DNA of 64,000 nucleotides from Crenothrix sp043729335 (GCF_043729335.1 NZ_JAYTLQ010000026.1:62001-126000), one strand, 5' to 3'; numbered from the stretch's first letter, positions 17,100 to 24,999 are shown. Translations and numbers: made by a program. The notes: generated from the sequence alone by a model not told the origin.

Positions 17100-17708
17100 T
17101 TATTTTTTAACGTCCGGCATGTCTTGGACAATCAGTACGTAAGGTTCGCCCAAAGGGATTTTATCTTCGGGTTTTTGGAAATAAACCACCTTGCCGTAGG
17201 TTTCGTGTACGGTGGGTAAAATGGTGTTCGCTTCTTCCTTGGTTAAATCGGGGAAGGTGGCGCAAGCTCTGCCGACTTCGGTTTTATGGTAATGCCAGTA
17301 ATGTTTTTCTTGTGCAGGCAAGGTGTTGTATTGCGCCGTTGGTATGATGTATTCAAAGCCAATCGGTTTATCTTGATCTTTCATGCCGCCTGGAAACATT
17401 AAACAGACTAATGTGCCGTCATCGTAGGCTTTACAGTGATGGTGGACAATGGCGTGTAATTTAGGGTCTTCAATACTCATGACATCGGGTTTAAGATGCC
17501 GAATAGCTTGGATATGCAGGTCATTAAAGCCCATGACATTCGGGTGTTCTATTTGCCTTGGGTTCATGACAGGATTGTATTTGGGTTCGCCTGACACCGG
17601 CATCATAGCGTGGTTATGTTGCAGTTCTGTGATGGCGTTGGGCGTGTTGGTAGCACAACCGGCAGTTAATGCCAGCACTGCACTGGCAAGCAATAATTGT
17701 GTGTTCAT
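17100..17708 (-). CDS. DUF1264 (OBAP-like) lipoprotein, paralog 1
   Basis: 202 aa. The lipobox LTAGC (about residues 14-18) predicts a lipid-anchored envelope protein. The body carries the DUF1264 pattern: HHHCKAYDDGTLVCLMFPGG, IGFEYIIP, YWHYHKTEV and a tail KIPLGEPYVLIVQDM. The family is related to plant oil-body-associated proteins and has no known bacterial function. I chose the ATG at 17708 because GGGAGG lies just before it and because a sigma-54 promoter places the transcript start near 17770, which leaves no room for a longer N-terminus. A second paralog lies at 22995-23762. It is predicted to be under control of the FisR-like activator encoded nearby. Confidence 0.88.
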   Translation of the reverse strand: MNTQLLLASAVLALTAGCATNTPNAITELQHNHAMMPVSGEPKYNPVMNPRQIEHPNVMGFNDLHIQAIRHLKPDVMSIEDPKLHAIVHHHCKAYDDGTLVCLMFPGGMKDQDKPIGFEYIIPTAQYNTLPAQEKHYWHYHKTEVGRACATFPDLTKEEANTILPTVHETYGKVVYFQKPEDKIPLGEPYVLIVQDMPDVKK

Positions 17709-17780
17709 TTTTATCCTCCCAAGGATTAATCTAATAGTTATAGTGATGTACCAGGCTTTTCTGGCTATCATCTTTACTAA

Positions 17781-17796
17781 AGCGAAGATCGTGCCA
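17781..17796 (-). promoter_or_regulatory. Sigma-54 (-24/-12) promoter of the DUF1264 gene
   Basis: The minus strand reads TGGCACGATCTTCGCT, a near-consensus RpoN promoter with GG and GC separated by exactly 10 bp. It gives a leader of about 60 bases before the DUF1264 ATG. A GTTTC/GAAAC palindrome lies 87 bp upstream. Confidence 0.82.
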
Positions 17797-17871
17797 ATAG
17801 AGAAAAATAGTTTTATCTATTTGTTTTTAATGGTAAATGTTTTTATTGAAAACTATTATGATTGCCATCAT

Positions 17872-17897
17872 GTTTCATGTATAGTTTCTTGTGAAAC
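17872..17897. promoter_or_regulatory. Predicted enhancer site (UAS) for the sigma-54 activator
   Basis: A GTTTCA half-site (17872-17877) precedes the palindrome GTTTC-TTGT-GAAAC (17884-17897), 87 bp upstream of the sigma-54 promoter at 17781-17796. The same motif recurs before the activator gene and before the persulfide dioxygenase gene. Confidence 0.65.
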
Positions 17898-17950
17898 GAT
17901 TTGGTGATTCATTTGAACGCTTATGAAACAAAAAAATCTTTAGGCTTTGA
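17883..17950. repeat. Copy A of a duplicated 5' end of the sigma-54 regulator gene
   Basis: About 68 bp, including the palindrome and a start codon (ATG at 17923 followed by AAACAAAAAAATCTTTAG), resembling 18619-18688. Copy A quickly hits a stop codon and is a dead fragment. The two copies lie in direct orientation on either side of the Uma2 gene. Confidence 0.85.
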
Positions 17951-18035
17951 TAGGTATCCGAGTTGAATGAAGGCGATAACCGCAAATTTAGGTTATATTC
18001 TGAACCTGTAATTTTTTGACTGATACGGAGTTGCT

Positions 18036-18602
18036 ATGCAAGCACAACAGGTTATGCCATTAATAAATGAGGACGAATATCTGGAAATGGAGCAGCAGGC
18101 TAAATTCCGCCATGAGTATGTCGACGGCTATATTTATGCGATGACGGGCGGGTCGCGGGCGCATAATAAAATCAGCGGCAATTTATATGCAGCCTTACAT
18201 CAGCAGATCAAGGGCACACCTTGTGATGTGTATATGAACGATGTGAAACTAAAAATTGCCCATAAGCACAGTTATTATTATCCCGACCTTATGCTCGGAT
18301 GCAGCCGTGACGAAACGGATGCATATTTTTTAACCCAGCCGTGCTTGGTGATAGAGGTGTTGTCGCCATCAACCGCCCGCACCGACAGACGGGAAAAATT
18401 AATCGCGTATCAAAGTATTACCAGTTTGCGTGAATACTTTTTGGTAGTGCAAAGAAAATATCAGGTAGAGCGATACCACCGTGCTGATGAGGCTGGATTG
18501 TGGCATTTAACCGTTTATGAAAAAGGCGATCAGGTGCAGTTTTCCTGTATTGATTATCAGTTGGGTATGGATGAGATTTACGCAGGTATTTTAGACGGTT
18601 AA
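18036..18602 (+). CDS. Uma2 family (DUF820) putative nuclease
   Basis: 188 aa of the restriction-endonuclease-like Uma2 fold common in bacteria with genome plasticity. Visible features: FRHEYVDGYIYAMTGGS, HNKISGNLYAAL, the catalytic-type YYPDLMLGC (PD), LVIEVLSPSTARTDRREKL (E-x-lysine region) and YRSIPSLREYFLV-type segment (here YQSITSLREYFLV). CGGAG lies five bases before the ATG. Its cellular role is unknown for the family. It is inserted between two direct copies of the 5' end of the sigma-54 activator gene, which suggests recent arrival. Confidence 0.88.
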   Translation: MQAQQVMPLINEDEYLEMEQQAKFRHEYVDGYIYAMTGGSRAHNKISGNLYAALHQQIKGTPCDVYMNDVKLKIAHKHSYYYPDLMLGCSRDETDAYFLTQPCLVIEVLSPSTARTDRREKLIAYQSITSLREYFLVVQRKYQVERYHRADEAGLWHLTVYEKGDQVQFSCIDYQLGMDEIYAGILDG

Positions 18603-18618
18603 TCTTCAACACCGGTGC

Positions 18619-18688
18619 AGTTTCTTGCGAAACGGTTTTGTGATTCATTTGAGCGCGTATGAAACAAAAAAAACAATCTTTAGGCTGG
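18619..18688. repeat. Copy B of the direct repeat, at the true start of the sigma-54 regulator gene
   Basis: Matches 17883-17950 at most positions, including the palindrome and the first codons of the regulator. This copy carries the functional start at 18659. Confidence 0.85.
18620..18633. promoter_or_regulatory. GTTTC-TTGC-GAAAC palindrome upstream of the sigma-54 activator
   Basis: Same operator-like motif as at 17884 and 26591, 25 bases before the activator's ATG. Its position fits autoregulation. Confidence 0.55.
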
Positions 18689-20023
18689 GTCAGCGAGTAT
18701 TCCGCATGGTTAGCGCAATTTGATGGTGCGACGCTGTTATCGACAATGCTCGATCTTTGTGAATCCGCTGCTATTTATATTGTCGATAAAAATCAGCAGG
18801 TGCTGTATTGGGGCGACGGTATGGAAAAGTTAACCGGCTTGCGCCAGGAAAATACGGTCGGCAAGCCTTGTTTAGCGGAATTCACGCTAGCTGAAACCGA
18901 TGACAACCAAGAGCAATCCATAAAGCTATCTCAGGCTAACGGTGATAAAACCACACTAAAAAAAATTAGCCAGATTTTGTTGGATAAGTCGGGGCTGTTT
19001 GCTGGCGGCATTGTTTTACTGACTGAGGCATCAGAATCAGCCTCCAATACTTTTCTACCCAAAGTATTGGCGACTGCAAAACAAAATTTTCACGGCATTT
19101 TAAGTCGCTCACCGACCATGCACGATGTGTTCCAGATTATCCAAAACGCCGCCGAAACCGAGGCCACGGTTTTAGTCAGAGGTGAGAGCGGCTCTGGTAA
19201 GGAGTTGGTCGCTAAGGCCATTCATAATTTGAGCGCCCGTAGGCACGCACCTTTTCTGGCGGTTAATTGCGCGGCGCTGTCCAGTAATCTATTAGAGAGC
19301 GAATTGTTTGGCCATGTGCGCGGCGCTTTCACAGGCGCGATAAAAGATCATAGTGGCTTATTCCAGCGTGCCAATGGTGGTACATTGTTTTTGGATGAAG
19401 TTGCCGAGTTGCCTTTGGAATTACAAGCGAAATTGCTCAGGGTATTGCAAGAGAGAAATTATATTCCGGTGGGCGGTGACCGTACTATTGAGGTGGATGT
19501 GCGCATTGTGGCGGCAACCCATCGCTCATTGCGGGAAGAAGTAAAAAATGGCCAATTCCGGGAAGACTTGATGTATCGTCTCAGAGTCGTGCCTATTTTT
19601 CTGCCGCCGCTTAGAGAACGCAGAGAAGATATTAGCCTGCTAATTTGGCATTTTATTACCCAGCACAACGATGAGCGGGTTCGTATCATCGAAAAAATTG
19701 ATCCGCAAGCCATGCGTTTATTACTGGATTATGCGTGGCCGGGTAATGTCAGGGAGCTGCATAATGTGGTGGAATATGCGTTTGCAGTAGGAAGAGGCAG
19801 TACTTTGCGGCTGTCTGAGTTGCCACCTGAATTCAAAGAGACGCGTGTGGCTGAGGCATCAAAACAACTATATAAACGCGGCCCAGCACTTGATACTGAA
19901 GATGAACTTGCAGCTATCCGTCAGGCTTTACAGCAAAGCCATGGTCGAGCGGGGCTGGCGGCTAATGTGTTGGGAATGAGCCGAGCTACGTTTTGGCGTA
20001 AGCGTAAGTCGCATGGGCTATAA
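18659..20023 (+). CDS. Sigma-54-dependent transcriptional activator, FisR-like
   Basis: 454 aa with three domains: an N-terminal PAS-like sensor (about 25-125) with cysteines 34 and 71, an AAA+ domain (150-380) and a C-terminal Fis-type helix-turn-helix (about 415-452). The Walker A is GESGSGKE (175-182), the sigma-54-contacting GAFTGA lies at 222-227, Walker B is GTLFLDEVAE (241-250), and WPGNVREL is present. In known FisR proteins, sensor-domain cysteines detect persulfide and the protein activates sqr and pdo genes through RpoN. The sulfur genes around it and two RpoN promoters nearby fit this well. Only two sensor cysteines are present here. The ATG is preceded by a weak site and by the palindrome. 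Confidence 0.88.
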   Translation: MKQKKQSLGWVSEYSAWLAQFDGATLLSTMLDLCESAAIYIVDKNQQVLYWGDGMEKLTGLRQENTVGKPCLAEFTLAETDDNQEQSIKLSQANGDKTTLKKISQILLDKSGLFAGGIVLLTEASESASNTFLPKVLATAKQNFHGILSRSPTMHDVFQIIQNAAETEATVLVRGESGSGKELVAKAIHNLSARRHAPFLAVNCAALSSNLLESELFGHVRGAFTGAIKDHSGLFQRANGGTLFLDEVAELPLELQAKLLRVLQERNYIPVGGDRTIEVDVRIVAATHRSLREEVKNGQFREDLMYRLRVVPIFLPPLRERREDISLLIWHFITQHNDERVRIIEKIDPQAMRLLLDYAWPGNVRELHNVVEYAFAVGRGSTLRLSELPPEFKETRVAEASKQLYKRGPALDTEDELAAIRQALQQSHGRAGLAANVLGMSRATFWRKRKSHGL

Positions 20024-20111
20024 GTTTGGCATTCGGGCTTAGGGGTGTTACCCAGAAAGTGCCAGATAACTTTGCTTTGTATTTATATTTAAAAAGGTCG
20101 GACAATTCTAC

Positions 20112-20753
20112 TCAACTCGGTGTCCTGTCCAGCATAGCAAGCTCCACTATCAACACCAGCGTTGCCAGTAGCAAAAAATAGGGGCCGAAAAACCATAATA
20201 TAATCGGTAAGCTAAAAAAGAAAGTACGGATTCCCAGCATATAGTAACTGCCAGCTTTGTTTAGATAGGCGCAGGTTTGTTTATATAAACTGTCATCTGT
20301 CGATGGGTCGCTAGGCAAATTAATCATATAACCGACATGATTGAAAAAGCGTATAGCCATGGCAAAACAGTAGAAAGCAATGAAAAAATCCAGCAGCAAT
20401 AAACCTAATTTTATCTGCCATAACTGGCTAGACTCAATATCGACTAAAGCATGAGGATGCCATTGTAATGTCCATTTGCCGATTTTTTCGCTTAAGTTTA
20501 ATGCACCGATTATCAACAATACGGCAGTCGATGCCATGAAGTTGGCGGCCATGACTGAGTTACGTAAAGTTTGAACAGCCAGAATTTCCATATTGCCTTT
20601 GCTCATGACCATACCAACCCATCGCTCGCGAACCCTGGCATTGAGCGCATGCACACTTGAATCCGGCACGCGGCGAGTCCGTCGCCATAAATACAGGTAA
20701 TAAACCAGTATTAACAAGCAACTGACCAAAAATGCACCCGTATCGTAAATCAT
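20112..20753 (-). CDS. DUF599 family membrane protein (intact copy)
   Basis: 213 aa, four hydrophobic regions: residues 5-24, about 65-90, 118-140 and 175-205. DUF599 landmarks are RERWVGMVMS, NSVMAANFMASTAVLLIIG and FFIAFYCFAMAIRFFNHVGY. The family has no known function. AGGG lies about seven bases before the ATG. Two broken relatives occur in this window: a C-terminal fragment at 8523-8661 and an N-terminal fragment near 24700-24835. It converges with the sigma-54 activator gene. Confidence 0.85.
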   Translation of the reverse strand: MIYDTGAFLVSCLLILVYYLYLWRRTRRVPDSSVHALNARVRERWVGMVMSKGNMEILAVQTLRNSVMAANFMASTAVLLIIGALNLSEKIGKWTLQWHPHALVDIESSQLWQIKLGLLLLDFFIAFYCFAMAIRFFNHVGYMINLPSDPSTDDSLYKQTCAYLNKAGSYYMLGIRTFFFSLPIILWFFGPYFLLLATLVLIVELAMLDRTPS

Positions 20754-20867
20754 GCAACACCCTGAGTTTTGTTATTTCAGAATGAATACGTTACATTAAG
20801 CCCATGAAAAATGTAATAGCCGCTGACTATTTACCAAAAATTTAATGATCATTTTTCAAGCGTGAAA
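20624..20867. repeat. Segmental duplication, copy 1 (DUF599 5' end and upstream DNA)
   Basis: About 240 bp covering the first 45 codons of DUF599 and 110 bp upstream. It recurs in the same orientation at about 24699-24951 with only scattered differences. Confidence 0.92.
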
Positions 20868-20918
20868 GCACAACTCACTTTTCCAAAAACACACCAAACA
20901 ACACCCGTAAGGTAGATC

Positions 20919-21143
20919 ATGTAAGAAAAAGCCCCGCTTCTCGTTTCGCCTACCAGCCCTTACGCACGTAAAGTACCAATTGCTGCACTTGAAAAAAATA
21001 TAGACTTTGACATCAAAGCAAATGTGTCTTGCAATGAAGATACTGGTGCTATTACATTAAACCCATTGAGAAAGATACCTGTATGGCTAAGACCTGAGGG
21101 CAATGCCATTTATAACTCGCGCGCCATCAAGGGATGTATATGA
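20919..21143 (+). pseudogene. Glutathione S-transferase N-terminal domain relic
   Basis: After ATG-TAA the frame reads EKAPLLVSPTSPYARKV, then IAALEKNIDFDIKANV, then LNPLRKIPVWLRPEGNAIYNSRAI and stop. This is the GST N-terminal thioredoxin fold, with the SPTSPYARKV glutathione-site segment, the cis-proline IPVW and the SR of the usual ESRAI motif. The start is destroyed (stop at codon 2), and the frame ends at a TGA inside the start of soxB, so the C-terminal domain is gone. It fills the gap between the duplicated DUF599 upstream DNA and soxB. Confidence 0.8.
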
Positions 21144-22807
21144 AAACTTACCAACACACCGATTTAAATGGCCACTGTAGTGGAGACGAGCTCTATGATA
21201 TCCCTGCATTCGGCAATGTAAGCTTGCTGCACTTCACCGACTGCCACGCGCAGCTGCTGCCTATTTATTACCGTGAGCCCAGTATAAACCTGGGTATAGG
21301 TAAGAGCGCAGGTAAGCTGCCACATCTTATCGGCGCAGCGCTGCTTAACGCTTATGGCATTAAACTGGGTAGTCGCGAGGCTTATGCGTTCTCGCACCTA
21401 GATTTTTGTGAGGCAGCTCGGATCTATGGCAAAGTTGGCGGTTTTGCGCATTTGGCCAGCCTGGTCAAGCAGCTGAAAGCAGACCGTCCGAATGCTTTGC
21501 TGCTGGATGGCGGAGATAGTTGGCAAGGATCGGCTACAGCGCTTTGGACGGCTGGGCAGGATATGGTAGAAGCTTCGCTTGCGTTAGGCGTTGATGTGAT
21601 GACGGGGCATTGGGAATTTACTCATGGGGCCGATCGGGTGCTGCATGTTGTGCATAATGATTTCAAAGATAAAATCGCTTTTATTGCGCAAAACATCGTC
21701 CATGAAGACAATGCCGAGCCGGTATTTGAGAGCTTCGTTATTCGTGAACAGAACGGTATTCCGGTTGCCATCATTGGCCAGGCGTTCCCGTATACTCCCA
21801 TGGCCAACGGCGCACAATTCACTCCAGACTGGCAATTTGGCATTGATGAAAACCGCCTCCAGGTTACGGTAGATGAAGTCCGTGCTAAAGGTGCACAAGT
21901 TGTTGTATTGTTGTCGCATAATGGTATGGACATTGATCTTAAATTGGCTGCGCGGCTTTCCGGAATCGATATGATACTGGGTGGGCACACCCATGATGGC
22001 GTTCCCGTACCCATTGAAGTTCCTAACCCTGGCGGGATAACCGTCGTTACTAATGCCGGATCCCATGGCAAATTTCTTGCTGTGCTTGATTTTGATGTCA
22101 AACATGGTCGCGTAGCGGATTATAAATATCACTTATTGCCGATATTTTCAGAGCTGCTGCCTGCCGATCCGGATATGCAGGCAGTCATCGACCGAGTGCG
22201 TGCACCGTTTAAATCTCGCCTTGAGGAACCTCTTGCCCAAACTCAGGAGTTACTTTATCGGCGGGGTAATTTTAATGGTTCCTGGGATCAGTTGATTGTT
22301 GACGCTTTGATACAGGTGAAAGACACTGAAATTGCATTTTCGCCTGGATTCCGTTGGGGAACAACGCTACTGCCTGGCGAAACTATCACCCGTGAGCGAC
22401 TGATGGAACAAACGGCTATTACTTATCCCAATACCTCGGTGGTAAATATGGCGGGCGCTGAAATCAAGCAGCACTTGGAAAAGCTCTGCGACAAGATATT
22501 TAATGACGATCCTTATCAACACCAGGGAGGCGATATGGTGCGTACGGGCGGATTAATTTACACCTGTAAGCCGTGGGGGCAATTAAATTCACGGATTAGT
22601 AACATGATGCTGAATGGCGAGCCAATACAGGCCGAAAAAACCTATAAAGTGGCTCGCTGGGGCGTAGGCAGTGTTCAATCTGGGGGAGAGCCAGTGTGGG
22701 GCGTGGTTGAGCAGTATCTGAAAAGCAACCCGATTGTTAAAAACCAACGCGTCAATGTACCGCAACTTGTAGGACTGGAAAACAACCCCGGATTGGCAGA
22801 TTTATAA
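21140..22807 (+). CDS. soxB: SoxB-type thiosulfohydrolase without a visible export signal
   Basis: Dinuclear-manganese hydrolase of the 5'-nucleotidase fold that releases sulfate from cysteine-bound thiosulfonate on SoxYZ. Core motifs are intact: VSLLHFTDCHAQLLPIYYRE, LLDGGDSWQGSATALW, MTGHWEFTHG, LLSHNGMD and GGHTHDGVPVP. 555 aa from the ATG at 21140, which has AAGGG six bases upstream (another ATG is at 21134). SoxB normally carries a Tat signal; here only about 25 polar residues (MKTYQHTDLNGHCSGDELYD) precede the PAFGNVSLLHFTD core, and the frame is closed by a stop at 21113. No other sox genes are in the window. The enzyme may be cytoplasmic, non-functional, or disrupted by the upstream rearrangement. 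Confidence 0.88.
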   Translation: MKTYQHTDLNGHCSGDELYDIPAFGNVSLLHFTDCHAQLLPIYYREPSINLGIGKSAGKLPHLIGAALLNAYGIKLGSREAYAFSHLDFCEAARIYGKVGGFAHLASLVKQLKADRPNALLLDGGDSWQGSATALWTAGQDMVEASLALGVDVMTGHWEFTHGADRVLHVVHNDFKDKIAFIAQNIVHEDNAEPVFESFVIREQNGIPVAIIGQAFPYTPMANGAQFTPDWQFGIDENRLQVTVDEVRAKGAQVVVLLSHNGMDIDLKLAARLSGIDMILGGHTHDGVPVPIEVPNPGGITVVTNAGSHGKFLAVLDFDVKHGRVADYKYHLLPIFSELLPADPDMQAVIDRVRAPFKSRLEEPLAQTQELLYRRGNFNGSWDQLIVDALIQVKDTEIAFSPGFRWGTTLLPGETITRERLMEQTAITYPNTSVVNMAGAEIKQHLEKLCDKIFNDDPYQHQGGDMVRTGGLIYTCKPWGQLNSRISNMMLNGEPIQAEKTYKVARWGVGSVQSGGEPVWGVVEQYLKSNPIVKNQRVNVPQLVGLENNPGLADL

Positions 22808-22854
22808 ATTAAACCAGCCTTGGGTTTCTTATGAAGATATTTTTTCAAAGTAAC

Positions 22855-22883
22855 TTTAAGGACTTGTGCATCTTGTCCTTAAA
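22855..22883. repeat. Hairpin after soxB
   Basis: TTTAAGGAC and GTCCTTAAA form a perfect 9-bp stem with an 11-base loop, about 50 bases after soxB. There is no T-run on the plus strand, so it is at best a weak or Rho-assisted terminator. Confidence 0.45.
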
Positions 22884-22994
22884 AAGTCATTCATTTGGGT
22901 ATAGGTTCGGTAACGTACAGACAATAAAATAGCATAAGTCTATGTTTATCCATGAAAACTAAATACATTCAAAAATTAATTCAAAAGGAAAACC

Positions 22995-23762
22995 ATGAGA
23001 CTTAGCCGCATAACCCTTATCCCTTTGTGTGTCGTTGCAATTACAGCTTGCACGCCCTCTGCTCTATCACCATTAAAACCCGAAGGCCAGGAAAAATCTT
23101 CAAAGACTAAAGTACTTGAAACAGGCGCTGCCATACTACAAACTGATTCGCCCCTAGATCCTATGAACATCTATCTGGACGGCTTTCATGCCGCCAAAGA
23201 TGATCCGGCACACCAAATGGAAGCCCATCATTTCTGCCGGCAGGTTAACGAGGATTTTGCCCAGTGCGCCCTGTTCGATGGTAATACCCGGCAAGCGAAC
23301 CTGATCGGCATTGAGTATATTGTTTCGGAAGTGTTGTTTGAATCCTTGCCCGGAAAAGAGAAAAAGTACTGGCATCCACATAATTTCGAGATTTTATCAG
23401 GTCAGCTTATTGCCCCTGGTATTCCTGAAATGGCAGAAAAGGAACTTATGAAAGGCAAGATGAACAGTTACGGTAAAACGTGGCATGTGTGGAATTCTGC
23501 CCCTTATGGAAAAACGGGCGACAAGCTGCCGTTGGGCGAGCCTATGCTGGAATGGTCATTTAACCGTGACGGTGAAGAAATGCCCGGATTAGTAGAGCAG
23601 CGAGATCAGCGCCTGGGTATGAGTACGCAGGTCAAACGTCAGGAGCGCGTTGATTTGACACCCTTAGCCAAACCCCAGATGGGTGTCGATGCACTGAATG
23701 GCAAATTTAAAAAACCGACAACGCCTCTTTCGGGCGTGGTGGATAAAAGACCGCGCCGCTGA
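22995..23762 (+). CDS. DUF1264 (OBAP-like) lipoprotein, paralog 2
   Basis: 255 aa with lipobox ITAC (cysteine near residue 19). DUF1264 features: HQMEAHHFCRQVNEDFAQCALFDG, LIGIEYIVSE, KYWHPHNFEI and DKLPLGEPMLEWSF, parallel to those of the paralog at 17100-17708 (HHHCKAYDDGTLVCLMF, IGFEYIIP, YWHYHKTEV, KIPLGEPYVLIV). A C-terminal extension of about 60 polar residues is unique to this copy. GGA lies about eight bases before the ATG. It lies between soxB and a secreted DsrE-like protein. Confidence 0.88.
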   Translation: MRLSRITLIPLCVVAITACTPSALSPLKPEGQEKSSKTKVLETGAAILQTDSPLDPMNIYLDGFHAAKDDPAHQMEAHHFCRQVNEDFAQCALFDGNTRQANLIGIEYIVSEVLFESLPGKEKKYWHPHNFEILSGQLIAPGIPEMAEKELMKGKMNSYGKTWHVWNSAPYGKTGDKLPLGEPMLEWSFNRDGEEMPGLVEQRDQRLGMSTQVKRQERVDLTPLAKPQMGVDALNGKFKKPTTPLSGVVDKRPRR

Positions 23763-23973
23763 ATTAATCAATAAATTAACATTCAAGTGCAGTTATTTTT
23801 AATGAGCCGGGAGACAAAGCATGACGACCTCAACGTTGTCTTAATTAAGTGGATCAAAAATTTCATTGCTCCGCGATTCAAGTGAAACGCAATTTACAAG
23901 CGCATTACTTTTGCTAATAACTGACGATTCCGTTTTTCATTAGTTATATAAACTCAAAAACAGGCTTAGGAAT
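23763..23973. other. Intergenic region upstream of the DsrE-like gene
   Basis: About 210 AT-rich bases. A good ribosome site (GGGAG) with ATG at about 23821 opens a frame of only seven codons, possibly the stump of a deleted gene. Nothing else is recognised. Confidence 0.35.
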
Positions 23974-24570
23974 ATGAAATCAAAATCAGACAAAAATAAG
24001 AATGACATAGATAAGCGCGTAATTGGTTTTGCCCTCATTTTTATCATGCTGTCGGGATACTCTCAAATGGTTTCCTCCGCTACCAATGCTAAGCAAACGC
24101 CGCCGCAACAAGGCATTCAGGGTTACGGGAAAGTCTATCCTTACCCTGGAGCCGCCATGCAACCATCGCCTGAACGTGACTACCAAGTGTTGTTTGACAT
24201 CACTAAAACCGCAGACGCCCCTGACAAGGTAAATCCGGGGCTTGACCATGTCGCGCGGCTTTTGAACCTTTTCGCTGCGGCAGGAGTTTCAACTGACCGC
24301 CTGAAAATCGTTGTGGTTGTGCATGGCCCAGCAACCCCTGTTGTTTTGAAGGATGATGCATATCAAAAGCTGTATCAAAAAGGCAATCCCAATTCTGAGC
24401 TTATCGGCCTGCTCCACAGTGCAAACGTCAAGCTTTACATCTGCGGCCAAGCCTTGGCGGAAAAAGACTTAAGCCCTGAATCGGTTAATCCCAAAGTTAC
24501 CTTGGCTTTATCGGCTTTAACCGTCCTAATTAATTATCAATTGGACGGCTACGCATTGATACCTAATTAG
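23974..24570 (+). CDS. Secreted DsrE/DsrF-like protein
   Basis: 198 aa. An N-terminal hydrophobic signal (VIGFALIFIMLSGYS) is followed by the DsrE fold. Landmarks are YQVLFDITKTADAPDKVNPGLDHVARLLNL, VVVVHGPATPVVL, a region rich in asparagine (GNPNSELIGLLHSANVKLYICGQAL, with the single conserved cysteine) and the closing ALTVLINYQLDGYALIPN. Cytoplasmic DsrE homologs carry sulfane sulfur on such a cysteine; secreted versions are common but not characterised. Its position next to DUF1264, soxB and a secreted rhodanese suggests periplasmic sulfur handling. Confidence 0.85.
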   Translation: MKSKSDKNKNDIDKRVIGFALIFIMLSGYSQMVSSATNAKQTPPQQGIQGYGKVYPYPGAAMQPSPERDYQVLFDITKTADAPDKVNPGLDHVARLLNLFAAAGVSTDRLKIVVVVHGPATPVVLKDDAYQKLYQKGNPNSELIGLLHSANVKLYICGQALAEKDLSPESVNPKVTLALSALTVLINYQLDGYALIPN

Positions 24571-24698
24571 GCTTGAGAATATTCCCATACAAGATAACCA
24601 ATTTTTATGGCCGCTGCGATTTTCTGCAAACGCTCCGTTTAGCACTTTAACTTTATCCTGCATGGCAAACGCATCGATCAGCACTGGCGTTAGCATGC

Positions 24699-24835
24699 CA
24701 ACCCAGCGCTCTCGGATCCTGGCATTGAGCGCATGCACACTTGAATCCGGCACACGGCGAGTCCGTCGCCATAAATACAGGTAATAAACCAGTATTAACA
24801 AGCAGCTGACCAAAAATGCACCCATATCTTAAATC
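24699..24835 (-). pseudogene. DUF599 N-terminal fragment, truncated
   Basis: Reads as the DUF599 N-terminus (GAFLVSCLLILVYYLYLWRR, then RVPDSSVHALNARIRERWVGM). The third codon is TAA where the intact copy has TAC, and similarity ends after about 48 codons. The sequence beyond is unrelated to DUF599. It is part of the duplicated segment. Confidence 0.88.
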
Positions 24836-24951
24836 ATGTAACCCCCCTAAGTTTTGTTATTCCAGAATGAATACGTTACATTAAGGCCATGAAAAATGTA
24901 ATAGCCGCTGACTATTTACCAAAAATTTAATGATCATTTTTCAAGCGTGAC
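24699..24951. repeat. Segmental duplication, copy 2
   Basis: About 250 bp matching 20624-20867 in the same orientation, including the upstream ATGAAAAATGTAATAGCC stretch and the run ending ATGATCATTTTTCAAGCGTGA. The two copies bracket soxB, DUF1264 and the DsrE-like gene as direct repeats 4 kb apart. Confidence 0.92.
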
Positions 24952-24999
24952 GGTCTAATATGAACCGTTATTTTAATTTAAACTGTCACAGAAGGTGTC

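Noticed and set aside
17709..17771. N-terminal extension of the first DUF1264 protein
   Set aside because: It would start at the predicted sigma-54 transcript start; the lipobox and ribosome site support 17708.
24526..24698. C-terminal part of the 99-codon minus-strand frame at 24.6 kb
   Set aside because: Only the N-terminal part is DUF599; the rest matches nothing I know and follows a truncation.
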